Below, piece by piece: positions 7,640 to 14,895 of a stretch of DNA of 64,000 nucleotides. Source of the DNA: Bacillota bacterium (GTDB lineage: Bacteria; Bacillota; Sulfobacillia; JAJYWN01); contig JAJYWN010000056.1 in the NCBI GenBank assembly GCA_021791495.1, positions 1 to 64,000 of the forward strand. The letters are read 5' to 3'. Under the pieces are notes generated by a model that made no database searches, had not been told where the DNA came from, and was given only the letters and a program-made list of their open reading frames with translations. The number at the start of each line of letters is the position of its first letter. Within the stretch, counting starts at the first letter, position 1. The translations under genes were made by a program, and so were the position numbers.

Positions 7640-8560
7640 TCAGTCCGCGGTCGGCACCGCTGCCGCGTCCACTCCGAACAAGGTGCAAGCGTGGAGGAAA
7701 CGCCCCGGATCATTGCTATTGAAGAGCATCTTGAAGCTGAAGCGCGCGCCGAACCGACCCGGGCCTCTGCCCGGGCCTCTCTTAGAGCTAAACCACAGGT
7801 AGACGTCCACGGGCCACTTGGCGGCCTTAGCCTGGCCAAGGGGTGTGTCCAGCTTGCTTTCACCCTCGTAGCCCGCACGGGCCTCCGCCGCTATGTCCTC
7901 GGTGGCCAGTGCGCGCAGGTCCTCCCACCTCAAGCCGCTCTCGTGATCTACGAAGGCCAAGATGTTCACGAGACGGACATCCGGGTTCACCAAATTGAAC
8001 TGAGCGACCGCGGCGTGTAGGTTCTGGTCCAGGTCGGTGAAGGCCGTCCCCTGGCCACTGGGGCGACCGAAAACCGGCGCGGTCTTCACCTCACAGAATC
8101 CAACCTGCGCGCCATCCTTCAGCACCAGATACTCGGGAGTAATCAGCCCGCTTTCATGCTTGGTGGGCGAGTACTCCGCTGCCAAACCCATTCGCTTCAA
8201 GAACCTACCCACAAGACCGCTGTCCAGCTTGCGCTGCCCGGCAGCTTTGGCCCAGCATGGGAAATGGGTCCGGATTTGCTCCCCGTTGTCCCTGCGGAAC
8301 ACAGCCCAGTGTTCCTCACCTATATGCTTGCCGCACAGCCCGCAAGTCGATGGCCGGCCATGCAGCCGCCACTCCAGGAGTAGGCCGAAGTCCGCCCCGA
8401 AAGACGCCCAGGCCGTATCTTCTTCAAGGGTTAGGCCGAGAACGTCCATCAGGTCGCCTTTGATCTCGCCCGCATGCCACCTTTCCATATAGCTGTCGGC
8501 AAGGGCGTCGGGATTGTCGGTCACGATCAGGCCTTTCTCCAAGTCATCCAGCAGCCCCAT
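7640..8560 (-). CDS. Cassette A second gene: zinc-site + PD-(D/E)xK-like protein
   Basis: A 306-residue soluble protein of no family I can name. The N-terminal about 60 residues carry MGLLDDLEKGL and a WHAG...LGLTLEED helix-rich part. A CGLCG...THFPCW arrangement (Cys73, Cys76, His99, Cys102) looks like a zinc-binding treble clef. Next comes TPEYLVLKDGAQVGFCEVKT (about 141-160), the P-(D/E)...ExK pattern of the PD-(D/E)xK nuclease fold, with Glu143 in place of Asp. The start is the ATG at 8560, because GGGAGGGT lies just before it; the in-frame ATG 18 bp upstream overlaps that ribosome site. It follows the ribonuclease-domain gene by 14 bp, so the two are surely cotranscribed. It may be the immunity protein or a second effector. 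Confidence 0.7.
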   Translation of the reverse strand: MGLLDDLEKGLIVTDNPDALADSYMERWHAGEIKGDLMDVLGLTLEEDTAWASFGADFGLLLEWRLHGRPSTCGLCGKHIGEEHWAVFRRDNGEQIRTHFPCWAKAAGQRKLDSGLVGRFLKRMGLAAEYSPTKHESGLITPEYLVLKDGAQVGFCEVKTAPVFGRPSGQGTAFTDLDQNLHAAVAQFNLVNPDVRLVNILAFVDHESGLRWEDLRALATEDIAAEARAGYEGESKLDTPLGQAKAAKWPVDVYLWFSSKRGPGRGPGRFGARFSFKMLFNSNDPGRFLHACTLFGVDAAAVPTAD

Positions 8561-8574
8561 CGAAGTACCCTCCC

Positions 8575-8805
8575 TCATGTCGCAATCCTCCGGCCTGGGA
8601 TACTTGGCCTGATCCGCTCTCCCGTCTCGGGGTCAATTACCCCCGTGTGCCGACCCCGCCGGTTGTACCGCTCAAGCTCGGAGTGTCTTGAATCCCACTC
8701 ATAGATGTTGCCGTTTTCATCCGTCCACCTGCGACGGAATCCTTTCCGAAAAGCCTTTCGTAGCGTGGCAACATATGCCCCGCAGGCAATGGGGTTATAG
8801 GCCAT
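8575..8805 (-). CDS. Cassette A first gene: stand-alone colicin E3-type ribonuclease domain
   Basis: A 76-residue basic protein that is almost entirely the cytotoxic domain of colicin E3, which cuts 16S rRNA in the decoding site. It shows FRRRW, then YEWDSRHSELERY, then GRHTGVIDPETGERIRP and GRRI, lining up with YEWDSQHGELEGY, GQHLGSFDPKTG and KRNI of colicin E3. Asp38, His41 and Glu45 have the D-x2-H-x3-E spacing of the catalytic Asp510, His513 and Glu517; Arg72 falls at Arg545. The frame is closed by a stop two codons before the ATG, and GGGGGTG precedes it, so this is a separate gene, not the end of a larger toxin. No secretion or receptor domain is present. Confidence 0.82.
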   Translation of the reverse strand: MAYNPIACGAYVATLRKAFRKGFRRRWTDENGNIYEWDSRHSELERYNRRGRHTGVIDPETGERIRPSIPGRRIAT

Positions 8806-9175
8806 AGGTCACCCCCGGAACAGGATTCGGAGCTCCGGGAAACTCAATCAGTCAAGGGCGACAAGGGCGACAGCAACGGACGGCAACGAGAAGAACTGCG
8901 TAGGGAGAGGTCCAAATGGCTGAAGCCCGATGTTCGAGTGTGTGCCCGGGAAAGCGCCCGGGTCATGGTCGCCCTGCGAGTATGGCTTCAATGGTGACCC
9001 GCCATACGATTACTGCTCGTCCTCGTTATTTCCTTCCCCTGGAAATTGCTTTTTCCGCATCAAGAGCCAAACAAGCGCGGAGAAGAGCTCCGGGGAGCTG
9101 ACTGGGAGCCGACCGGCAAGGTTCTTCCAGGCAGGTCTAGTTGATGGGGGGGTATCCGCCGTCATGGGGTCGTGG

Positions 9176-9230
9176 GAGTCAATTCGGGATACTTTTCCGA
9201 GACCAACAGGGTATCTTGGGTTTACCCCAG
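9176..9230. repeat. Hairpin-type repeat unit, left copy
   Basis: The unit runs from GAGTCAATTCGGGATACTTTT to GGGTATCTTGGGTTTACCCC. It aligns over about 53 bp with the reverse complement of 9457-9511 and matches best in GTATCTTGGGTTTACCCC. Facing copies 226 bp apart look like ends of a decayed small element. Confidence 0.55.
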
Positions 9231-9456
9231 GCCATTGTGCCGGCTTTCACGAGGAGGCGGCTGGTCTCTCGAGGTGAGGACCACGTGGCCTTGCTTTCAT
9301 TTCTGCTGCTACAGAGCACGGGTCTACGGTTGCGTTCCTGGGTGGCGCGACAATCCGGAGGTATTGGTTCGGACCGGGCACGCATTGGTTCCGAAACTTG
9401 GCGGTAGAGGTCCGAAAGGGCTTGCCAATACCCCCCTGGGGTATAGTTCCGCGAAG

Positions 9457-9511
9457 GGGGGTAAACCCAAGATACTCTGTCAGTTCGCCAAGAGTGTCTG
9501 GAGTTTACTCC
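9457..9511. repeat. Hairpin-type repeat unit, right copy (inverted)
   Basis: The arms GGGTAAACCCAAGATACTCT and AGAGTGTCTGGAGTTTACTC fold on each other, so each unit is itself a quasi-palindrome. This is the same design as the unrelated pair at 333-397 and 558-620. No coding frame lies between the units. Confidence 0.55.
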
Positions 9512-9634
9512 ACCTGTGGTTGCTACCGTGCCTTGGCGGAAACCACGGGCGGAATGGAGGGAGTCCACCCTTAGATGGTGAATCCGTCGCGGCGGCGGAT
9601 GGGTGAACCGAAGAAGCATGGTTGCGGGAGTGAT

Positions 9635-12247
9635 GTGGCGGTGCGGATGAAGCCTTGGCGGAAGAGCGTATCAAGGTTGACGGCGTTGGTCGTGCTCCTG
9701 GCCGCGGTGACGGTGACTGTGACGGTGGCGGCCACGGCGGTTCCGGCGCAGGCCGAGGGCTTGGGTGCGGCGACCATCCGGACAGCCACCCCAGCGGCGC
9801 CGGCTGCAGCGACGGCCACCTTGACCGCCACGCTGGCGGCTGCCACGACCGCGACCTCCGCCGTCGCCGCCGCCCCGACGGCGGGCTACACCTACATGAT
9901 CTTCATGAACGGCTCCGACCTTGAGAGCGAGGGCGGGGCGGCCACGGCCGACCTCCAAGAAATGATGACCGTCGGCTCCAGCGCCAAGGTGAACGTGGTC
10001 GTCGAAACCCTGGGCACGTCCGCCTGGCAGACGCCCGACATCAGCAACACGGCGAACCAGCGCTGGTTGGTCACACCGGAAGGCCTGCGCCTGGTGGACG
10101 ACTCCCTCGGAGACCGCGGCGTCGCCGATCCGGCCACCTTGGCCGACTTCATCACCTGGTCGGTGCAGCACTACCCGGCCCAGAAGTACTTCCTGGAGCT
10201 TTGGGACCACGGCGGCGGCTCCGTGAACGGGTACGGCGCCGATGAACTGAATGGCGGCGCGTCCCTGACCTTGGCGGGGCTGAAGGAGGCCCTGGCAAGC
10301 GCGGCGCGGACGCTGGGCGGGACGGCGGTCTCGCCAGGAGCGACGGCGGCCTCGGCGGGGACGGCGGCCGGGCAAGGCGCGGCGGCGCCCGTCGCCTCGC
10401 CCTACTTCGAACTCATTGGCTTCGACACGTGCCTCCTCAGCACCCTTGAAATGGCCACCATCGTCAGCCCCTACGCCCACTACATGGTGGCCTCCGAGGA
10501 AGTCGAGCCCGGCCACGGCTGGGACTACCGGCCCATCTTGCGTGCGATGACCGATACGCCCGACATCACCGGCGACCGGCTCGGCCGCGTCATCGCCGAC
10601 GGTTTCCTGGCGCAGGCGACGGAATCGGAGACGGTGGATGGCGTGACCTTGGCCGTCACCGATCTCACCAAGGTCGCCCCGCTGCTCGCCGCCGTCGACA
10701 CCTTCGCCACCACCGTGACCACCGACCTTGGACAGGTGGCGCGCCTGACCGCGGTGGCCAAGGCGAGGAGCGGCGCCGAGGACTACGGCAACGGCAGCGG
10801 CAGCGCCACCGACATGGTGGACCTGGGCGACCTGGCGCGGAAGGCCGCGAGCCTCTACCCCGCCCAGTCGAAAGCCATCCTCGACAGCCTGGCGAAGGCC
10901 GTGGTCTACCAGATCCACGGCCAGGGCCGGCCCCGCTCCTCCGGACTCAGCATCTGGTTCCCCTTTAAGGATAAGGAAGGGGTCGCCGCGAACCTTGAGG
11001 CATACCAGACCAACACGCCCTTCTCCGACACCTGGAAGGCCTTCGCCGCGGGGTTCAGCACCTCGCTTTTCTCCGACACCACGCCGCCCGGTTTCGTCGA
11101 CAACAAACCGACGGAGCAGCCGGCGTCAGGGGCCGGAGGCGCCACGGCGGGAGGCGGCAGCGGCTCGTCGACGGGTGGCGCCACCGCGGGCAGCCCCGCT
11201 GTCACCGCCGGCTCCGGCGGCCGCTCCTTCCGCGCCCAAGTCAAGCCCGAAGACGCCGGCGACATCGACCTCATCTACGGCGTCACCGCCCGCTTCGCCC
11301 CCGGCTCCGACAGCAAGGTCCTCTTCCTGGGCATGGACAATAACGTCACCTATAACGAAGAGACGGGAGAGCTGGAGGACGGCTTTGACGGGACGACCGT
11401 CACCTTGAACGGCCACCTCGTCTCCCTGGAGTTTCAGGACCAAGGCGAGGACTACGACGTCTACACCATTCCGGTGAAGCTGAACGGGCAGCGCGTCGAC
11501 CTCCTCGTCCTCTACGACTATAACACCGACCAGGCCGAGGTAATCGGCGGCTGGGGCGGTCTCAACCCTGTCACCCACCAGTCGGCGAAGGATATGGTGA
11601 AGGTCAAGGTCGGGGACAAGATCACGCCGCTCTTCTACTACTATGACATCAAGACCGACAAGGACGGCTACGAGCCCGGCCCGGAGTTCACCGTCACCTC
11701 CCCGCCGCACCTGGGGCGCACGGATCTGCCGGCGGGCGACTATCTGTACGGTTTCTTCCTCCGCGACATGGCCGGGAACGAGGCGGCCTCGGATTTTGAG
11801 GTGATAACGGTGGAGGCGCCGCCGACCACCGTGCCGGGCTCGCCGACCTCACCGGGCTCACCGACCGCGCCCCCCGCCGCCACGCCGCCCGCGACCGGCA
11901 TCAAGGTTTTCATCGCCGACCAGCCGGTCCAGTTCGACGTCCCCCCGGAAATCCATAACAGCCGCACCCTGGTCCCGGTGCGCAAGATCTTCGAAACCCT
12001 CGGCGCCCAGGTCTCCTGGGACGCCGCGACCCGCACGGTCACCGCCACCAAGGGCGACATCACCGTCCAGCTCCAAATCGATAACCCCGTGGCCCACCGC
12101 AACGGCGTGGCCATCACCCTAGACCAGCCGCCCATCATCAGCCACGATCGTACCTTGGTGCCGCTCCGCTTCAGCGGGGAGGCGCTGAACGCTAAGGTGG
12201 AATGGTTCGGCGAGTCGCGGACGGTGGTGATCACGCCGGGGCCGTGA
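9635..12247 (+). CDS. Secreted clostripain-family (C11) cysteine protease with C-terminal stalk domain
   Basis: About 870 residues. A signal peptide (RKSVSRL... to PAQA) is followed by an Ala/Thr-rich spacer. The C11 core starts at YTYMIFMNGSDLES, with the catalytic His in ELWDHGGG (about residue 192) and the catalytic Cys in IGFDTCLLSTLEMA (about 266), as in clostripain, which cleaves after basic residues. A beta-rich accessory region follows. The last about 110 residues are a copper-amine-oxidase-N-like domain with 'NSRTLVPVRK' and 'HDRTLVPLRF'. The start is uncertain: GCGGGAG precedes GTGs at 9635 and 9641 and an ATG at 9647, and all give the same signal peptide. It is probably extracellular and may process surface proteins. 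Confidence 0.82.
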   Translation: MAVRMKPWRKSVSRLTALVVLLAAVTVTVTVAATAVPAQAEGLGAATIRTATPAAPAAATATLTATLAAATTATSAVAAAPTAGYTYMIFMNGSDLESEGGAATADLQEMMTVGSSAKVNVVVETLGTSAWQTPDISNTANQRWLVTPEGLRLVDDSLGDRGVADPATLADFITWSVQHYPAQKYFLELWDHGGGSVNGYGADELNGGASLTLAGLKEALASAARTLGGTAVSPGATAASAGTAAGQGAAAPVASPYFELIGFDTCLLSTLEMATIVSPYAHYMVASEEVEPGHGWDYRPILRAMTDTPDITGDRLGRVIADGFLAQATESETVDGVTLAVTDLTKVAPLLAAVDTFATTVTTDLGQVARLTAVAKARSGAEDYGNGSGSATDMVDLGDLARKAASLYPAQSKAILDSLAKAVVYQIHGQGRPRSSGLSIWFPFKDKEGVAANLEAYQTNTPFSDTWKAFAAGFSTSLFSDTTPPGFVDNKPTEQPASGAGGATAGGGSGSSTGGATAGSPAVTAGSGGRSFRAQVKPEDAGDIDLIYGVTARFAPGSDSKVLFLGMDNNVTYNEETGELEDGFDGTTVTLNGHLVSLEFQDQGEDYDVYTIPVKLNGQRVDLLVLYDYNTDQAEVIGGWGGLNPVTHQSAKDMVKVKVGDKITPLFYYYDIKTDKDGYEPGPEFTVTSPPHLGRTDLPAGDYLYGFFLRDMAGNEAASDFEVITVEAPPTTVPGSPTSPGSPTAPPAATPPATGIKVFIADQPVQFDVPPEIHNSRTLVPVRKIFETLGAQVSWDAATRTVTATKGDITVQLQIDNPVAHRNGVAITLDQPPIISHDRTLVPLRFSGEALNAKVEWFGESRTVVITPGP

Positions 12248-12267
12248 AGCCGCGAGTCTTGGAACGA

Positions 12268-12658
12268 TCAGCTCAAGGTCGGCACGGTGGCCGCGTCCAC
12301 CCCGAACAAGGCGCAAGCGTGGAGGAAACGCCCCGGATCATCACTATTGAAGATCATCTTGAAGCTGAAGCGCGTGCCGAACCGGTCGGGGCCTCTGGCC
12401 GGGCCCCTTTCGGACCTAAACCACAGGTAGACGTCCACAGGCCACTTGTGGGCTTCATAGCCTGCGCGGACCTCCGCCGCCATGTCCTCGACGACCAGCG
12501 CCCGCAGGTTCTCCCACCTCAAGCCGCTCTCATGGTCCACAAAGGCCAAGATGTTCACGAGCCGCATACGGCGAAGGGTGTGCCCGTGTCCGCGCCACCG
12601 GAGCGACCGAAAGCCAGCGCCGTCTTGACCTCACAGAATCCAACTTGCGTACCATCGC
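12268..12658 (-). pseudogene. Broken copy of the cassette PD-(D/E)xK gene (A-type)
   Basis: The downstream 99 codons (from about 12567) encode RLVNILAFVDHESGLRW... to RFLHACALFGVDAATVPTLS, very close to residues 214-306 of the 7640 protein. Just upstream, in another frame, GTQVGFCEVKTALAFGR matches its ExK region. The segment between the two is deleted and the frame is shifted. The zinc site and N-terminus are gone. It begins 21 bp after the protease gene and lies directly behind intact cassette B, so this is a displaced older copy. Confidence 0.82.
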
Positions 12659-12733
12659 CGGTGTTGGAACGGAACAGGAATTTGTGACCCCCCACCCCGG
12701 GGCGAAAAGGTTCAAATTTGCCCCGACGGCGCC

Positions 12734-13654
12734 TCAAAATGCCGCCACAGACCTGACCTCGACAGGATTAACCCCCATCAAGTCGCAGGCGCGACGGAAC
12801 CGCAGCTCGTCAGAGTTGTTAAAGAGCATGAACGGGCGCGACTTTCCTTGGTCAAACCACAAATAGAGGTCGATTCTCCACTTCTCGGCCCGGATCCGTC
12901 CCTGCGACACGTCAACGTAGATGGGGTACCTCTCCGCCCTCTCGGAGATGAAATCCCCGGTCAGCACACTCCGAAGATCCAACCAGTTAACAGCGTCTTC
13001 ATGGTTCACGATGGCCAGGATGCTTAGCTGCGTCAGGTCCGGGTTAACTGAGTCAAGTTGGGACACGGCCTTGTGAATCCGGTCGCTCAGGCTATCGAAT
13101 GTGGGGTCATCCGCTTCAAAGGTGTCGAAGTCCTCCCATGGAATGAACGATTTCACCTCGCAGAAGCCAACGCTCGAACCATTCCTGAGAACGGAGAAGT
13201 CGGGAGTGGAACCCGCCCGCATCTGCTCTTTCGAAAAACGCACCGCGACCAGCCCCGCTTGCCGAAAGAACTTGGCCACCAAGTCCTCGTCAGCGTTGGA
13301 GAGACGAGCGACCTCAGCCGCCTTGCGCCTGTCGGTTTCCGACAACCAGCAAGACAAGTGGGTACGGACTTGGCTCCCATCATCCTTCCTGAAGACGGCC
13401 CAATCCTCTTCGCCGATGGGTTTCCCACAAACCCCACACGTAGAAGGCCAGCCCCGCAAGCGCCACTCGAGGAGCAGACGGAACCTGGCCCCGAAAGAGC
13501 CCCATGCTTTGTCCTCGTCCAGGGTCAGGCCCAAGGCCTCATCCAGGGTTCCGGGGATGTTCCCGGCGTGCCATTGCCGAACGACGCCTTCGGCCAAGGC
13601 ATCGGGATCCTCGCCACGGTACAGCCCCTTCTCTAATGCATCCAGCAGTCCCAT
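12734..13654 (-). CDS. Cassette B second gene: zinc-site + PD-(D/E)xK-like protein
   Basis: 306 residues, clearly homologous to the 7640-8560 protein over its whole length but well diverged. Shared features are MGLLDALEKGL, WHAG...LGLTLDED, the CGVCG...THLSCW zinc site (Cys73, Cys76, His99, Cys102), and the nuclease-like motif, here complete as TPDFSVLRNGSSVGFCEVKS (Asp152, Glu166, Lys168). The tail is SDELRFRRACDLMGV. The start is the ATG at 13654, with GAGGGGGAAG before it; the in-frame GTG 18 bp upstream overlaps that site. It follows the B toxin stop by 14 bp, the same spacing as cassette A. Retention of the motif in two diverged copies suggests selection for function. Confidence 0.7.
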   Translation of the reverse strand: MGLLDALEKGLYRGEDPDALAEGVVRQWHAGNIPGTLDEALGLTLDEDKAWGSFGARFRLLLEWRLRGWPSTCGVCGKPIGEEDWAVFRKDDGSQVRTHLSCWLSETDRRKAAEVARLSNADEDLVAKFFRQAGLVAVRFSKEQMRAGSTPDFSVLRNGSSVGFCEVKSFIPWEDFDTFEADDPTFDSLSDRIHKAVSQLDSVNPDLTQLSILAIVNHEDAVNWLDLRSVLTGDFISERAERYPIYVDVSQGRIRAEKWRIDLYLWFDQGKSRPFMLFNNSDELRFRRACDLMGVNPVEVRSVAAF

Positions 13655-13668
13655 TTCGTTCTTCCCCC

Positions 13669-13899
13669 TCACTGGCGCTCTGTTGCCCTCCCTGGGACGG
13701 CAGGTTTGATTTGGTCTCCCGTATCGGGATCAACGACTCCAGTGTGAATCCCAAACTTATCATAGCGTTCCAGTTCGCTGTGCCGTGAGTCCCACTCGAA
13801 TATGTTATCGTAGCTATCCACCCAGCGCCTGCGGAAGCTCCGCGGACGCACCCGCTTCAGTCCAGCCACGAATCTCCCGTGTGGTATTGGGTCACGCAT
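13669..13899 (-). CDS. Cassette B first gene: stand-alone colicin E3-type ribonuclease domain
   Basis: A 76-residue homologue of the 8575-8805 protein: SFRRRWVDS, FEWDSRHSELERY, GIHTGVVDPDTGDQIKP, PGR. Asp37, His40 and Glu44 keep the colicin E3 catalytic spacing, and Arg71 falls near Arg545. The C-terminus ends ATERQ instead of the RRI seen in copy A. An in-frame TAG seven codons before the ATG closes the frame. No good ribosome site is visible. Similarity to copy A reaches back to the shared M..PI..G..VA.L pattern, which supports this ATG. The predicted role is 16S rRNA cleavage; delivery or trigger is unknown. Confidence 0.8.
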   Translation of the reverse strand: MRDPIPHGRFVAGLKRVRPRSFRRRWVDSYDNIFEWDSRHSELERYDKFGIHTGVVDPDTGDQIKPAVPGRATERQ

Positions 13900-13938
13900 G
13901 GCCGGAAATCGGCCTGGGCTCTAGATCATCTAGCAGCC

Positions 13939-14253
13939 TCATAGCCACACCCCCCCACTGGACTTCGATCCTCCGTCCGGGAAACGATAGCTCGCGCCGG
14001 CAACGGCGGGGAACGGAGAGGGATCGCGGTCGCCTGGCGTGTGCGGCTTCTGTGGTGACCCGGTAGAGGGGATTCTTGTCAATTCGGGGATTTCCTTGTG
14101 CTGGAAAGAAGTTCTGACCGCGAATTGGCGGGCCTGCGCGGCCCGTCCACTTGCCGACTCTAACCCAAAGTCAGCTTGGACGAAGGACTTGCCTACATCC
14201 TGGTAGTATCTGCCGGGGATTAGGAAGGACTTGTCTGGACCCCGGTCAGGCAA
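13939..14253 (-). CDS. Hypothetical 104-residue frame upstream of cassette B (weak)
   Basis: A TTG-started frame beginning MPDRGPDKSFLIPGRYY. Its second half reads GSPQKPHTPGDRDPSPFPAV. The minus-strand region at the same place upstream of cassette A reads GSPLKPYSQGDHDPGAFPGT, and several changes in shared codons are silent. Its stop overlaps an ATG that begins MRLLDDLE, resembling MGLLDDLE of the cassette second gene, but that frame dies after 16 codons. It may be a decayed gene or a linker left from a larger toxin. No known domain was recognised. Confidence 0.25.
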   Translation of the reverse strand: MPDRGPDKSFLIPGRYYQDVGKSFVQADFGLESASGRAAQARQFAVRTSFQHKEIPELTRIPSTGSPQKPHTPGDRDPSPFPAVAGASYRFPDGGSKSSGGVWL

Positions 14254-14650
14254 GGCCGCAAGAGAGAAGGGGCCCTATTGACCGGACGCCCAAACTCACG
14301 AAGTGGTACTTCCGCATGAGGTCGATCACCCGAAGCCGACGGGCAATATGCAAGGGATTCTCGTTTAAGAAGGTGTTCCTAAGGAAATAGAAACGGGACA
14401 GGTTTGGAACGTCCTCAGTCCTAACGACGTTCTTGCCACTCAGCTTCCGAAGCGCATCAGTGATGATAATCGGTTGAGCCCGTTGATTATTCGGACCTGC
14501 CTCACTGATCTTGACCTCGAGCTGTCGCCGGTTTGCGTAGATCCTTTGGCCCAGGATGCTGACGACTCGGCGTCGTGCAATGGCGACCCATAGGTCCTTT
14601 TCTACTCTCCTACTCCAATCCCAATAGGAGGAGATTATAAAGATATATAC
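14246..14650 (-). pseudogene. Start-less 134-codon open frame, probable gene remnant
   Basis: From a TAG at 14651-14653 to a TGA at 14246, the minus strand stays open for 134 codons. The translation looks like normal protein: EKDLWVAIARRRVVSILGQR, RRQLEVKISEAG, QPIIITDALRKLSGKNVV, NLSRFYFLRNTFLNENPLHI. The first ATG, GTG or TTG comes only in the last third, so the 5' part is missing or there is a frameshift. No family was recognised. Its G+C is lower than that of the flanking genes. It ends next to the weak frame upstream of cassette B and could be an older part of that island. Confidence 0.4.
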
Positions 14651-14653
14651 CTA

Positions 14654-14895
14654 TTGTCGGGGTCGGTTCGGGATCGGTGTCAACGCGTGGTGGTGTCGAA
14701 GACGGGGGTGGAGGAAAAAGCCCCCTTCTGACGAGCGGAAAAGGCCACCAGAAATTCACACTTTGTTCAACTCTAGGTAAGAGGATATAAACAGACCCAA
14801 ATGGAAACGTGCCTGGGCCAGCCACCGCAGGCCTGGACCCGCGGGCCAGCACCAGTGTCTCCAGCACACAGGCTTTACTAGGGAGGGGCTCTCTC
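14654..14895. other. Leader of the 14896 gene
   Basis: No gene was recognised. An AGGGAGGGG ribosome site lies at its right end. Upstream in-frame ATG codons for the next protein precede no signal peptide and no ribosome site, so they were not used. Confidence 0.3.

Larger units (their letters stand above)
8806..9634. other. Gene-free stretch upstream of cassette A and the protease gene
   Basis: It lies between divergent genes. At about 8960-9052 it contains a block similar to one upstream of cassette B (about 14020-14115), with shared GGTCGCC, GGCTTC and TGGTGACCCG at matching spacing. At 9176-9230 and 9457-9511 it carries a pair of inverted related hairpin units. On the minus strand the conserved block can be read as GSPLKPYSQGDHDPGAFP, but a TAA lies just upstream and a TGA between it and the toxin gene. 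No intact gene was recognised. Confidence 0.5.

Noticed and set aside
8575-9060. The E3-type domain as the C-terminus of a large toxin gene on the minus strand
   Set aside because: A TGA two codons before the ATG, another TGA 78 bp further on and a TAA beyond that interrupt every continuous link in copy A; copy B also has an in-frame TAG just upstream.
9671-10918. A 415-codon frame antisense to the clostripain gene
   Set aside because: Shadow of a GC-rich gene; the sense strand has the His/Cys active site and a signal peptide.
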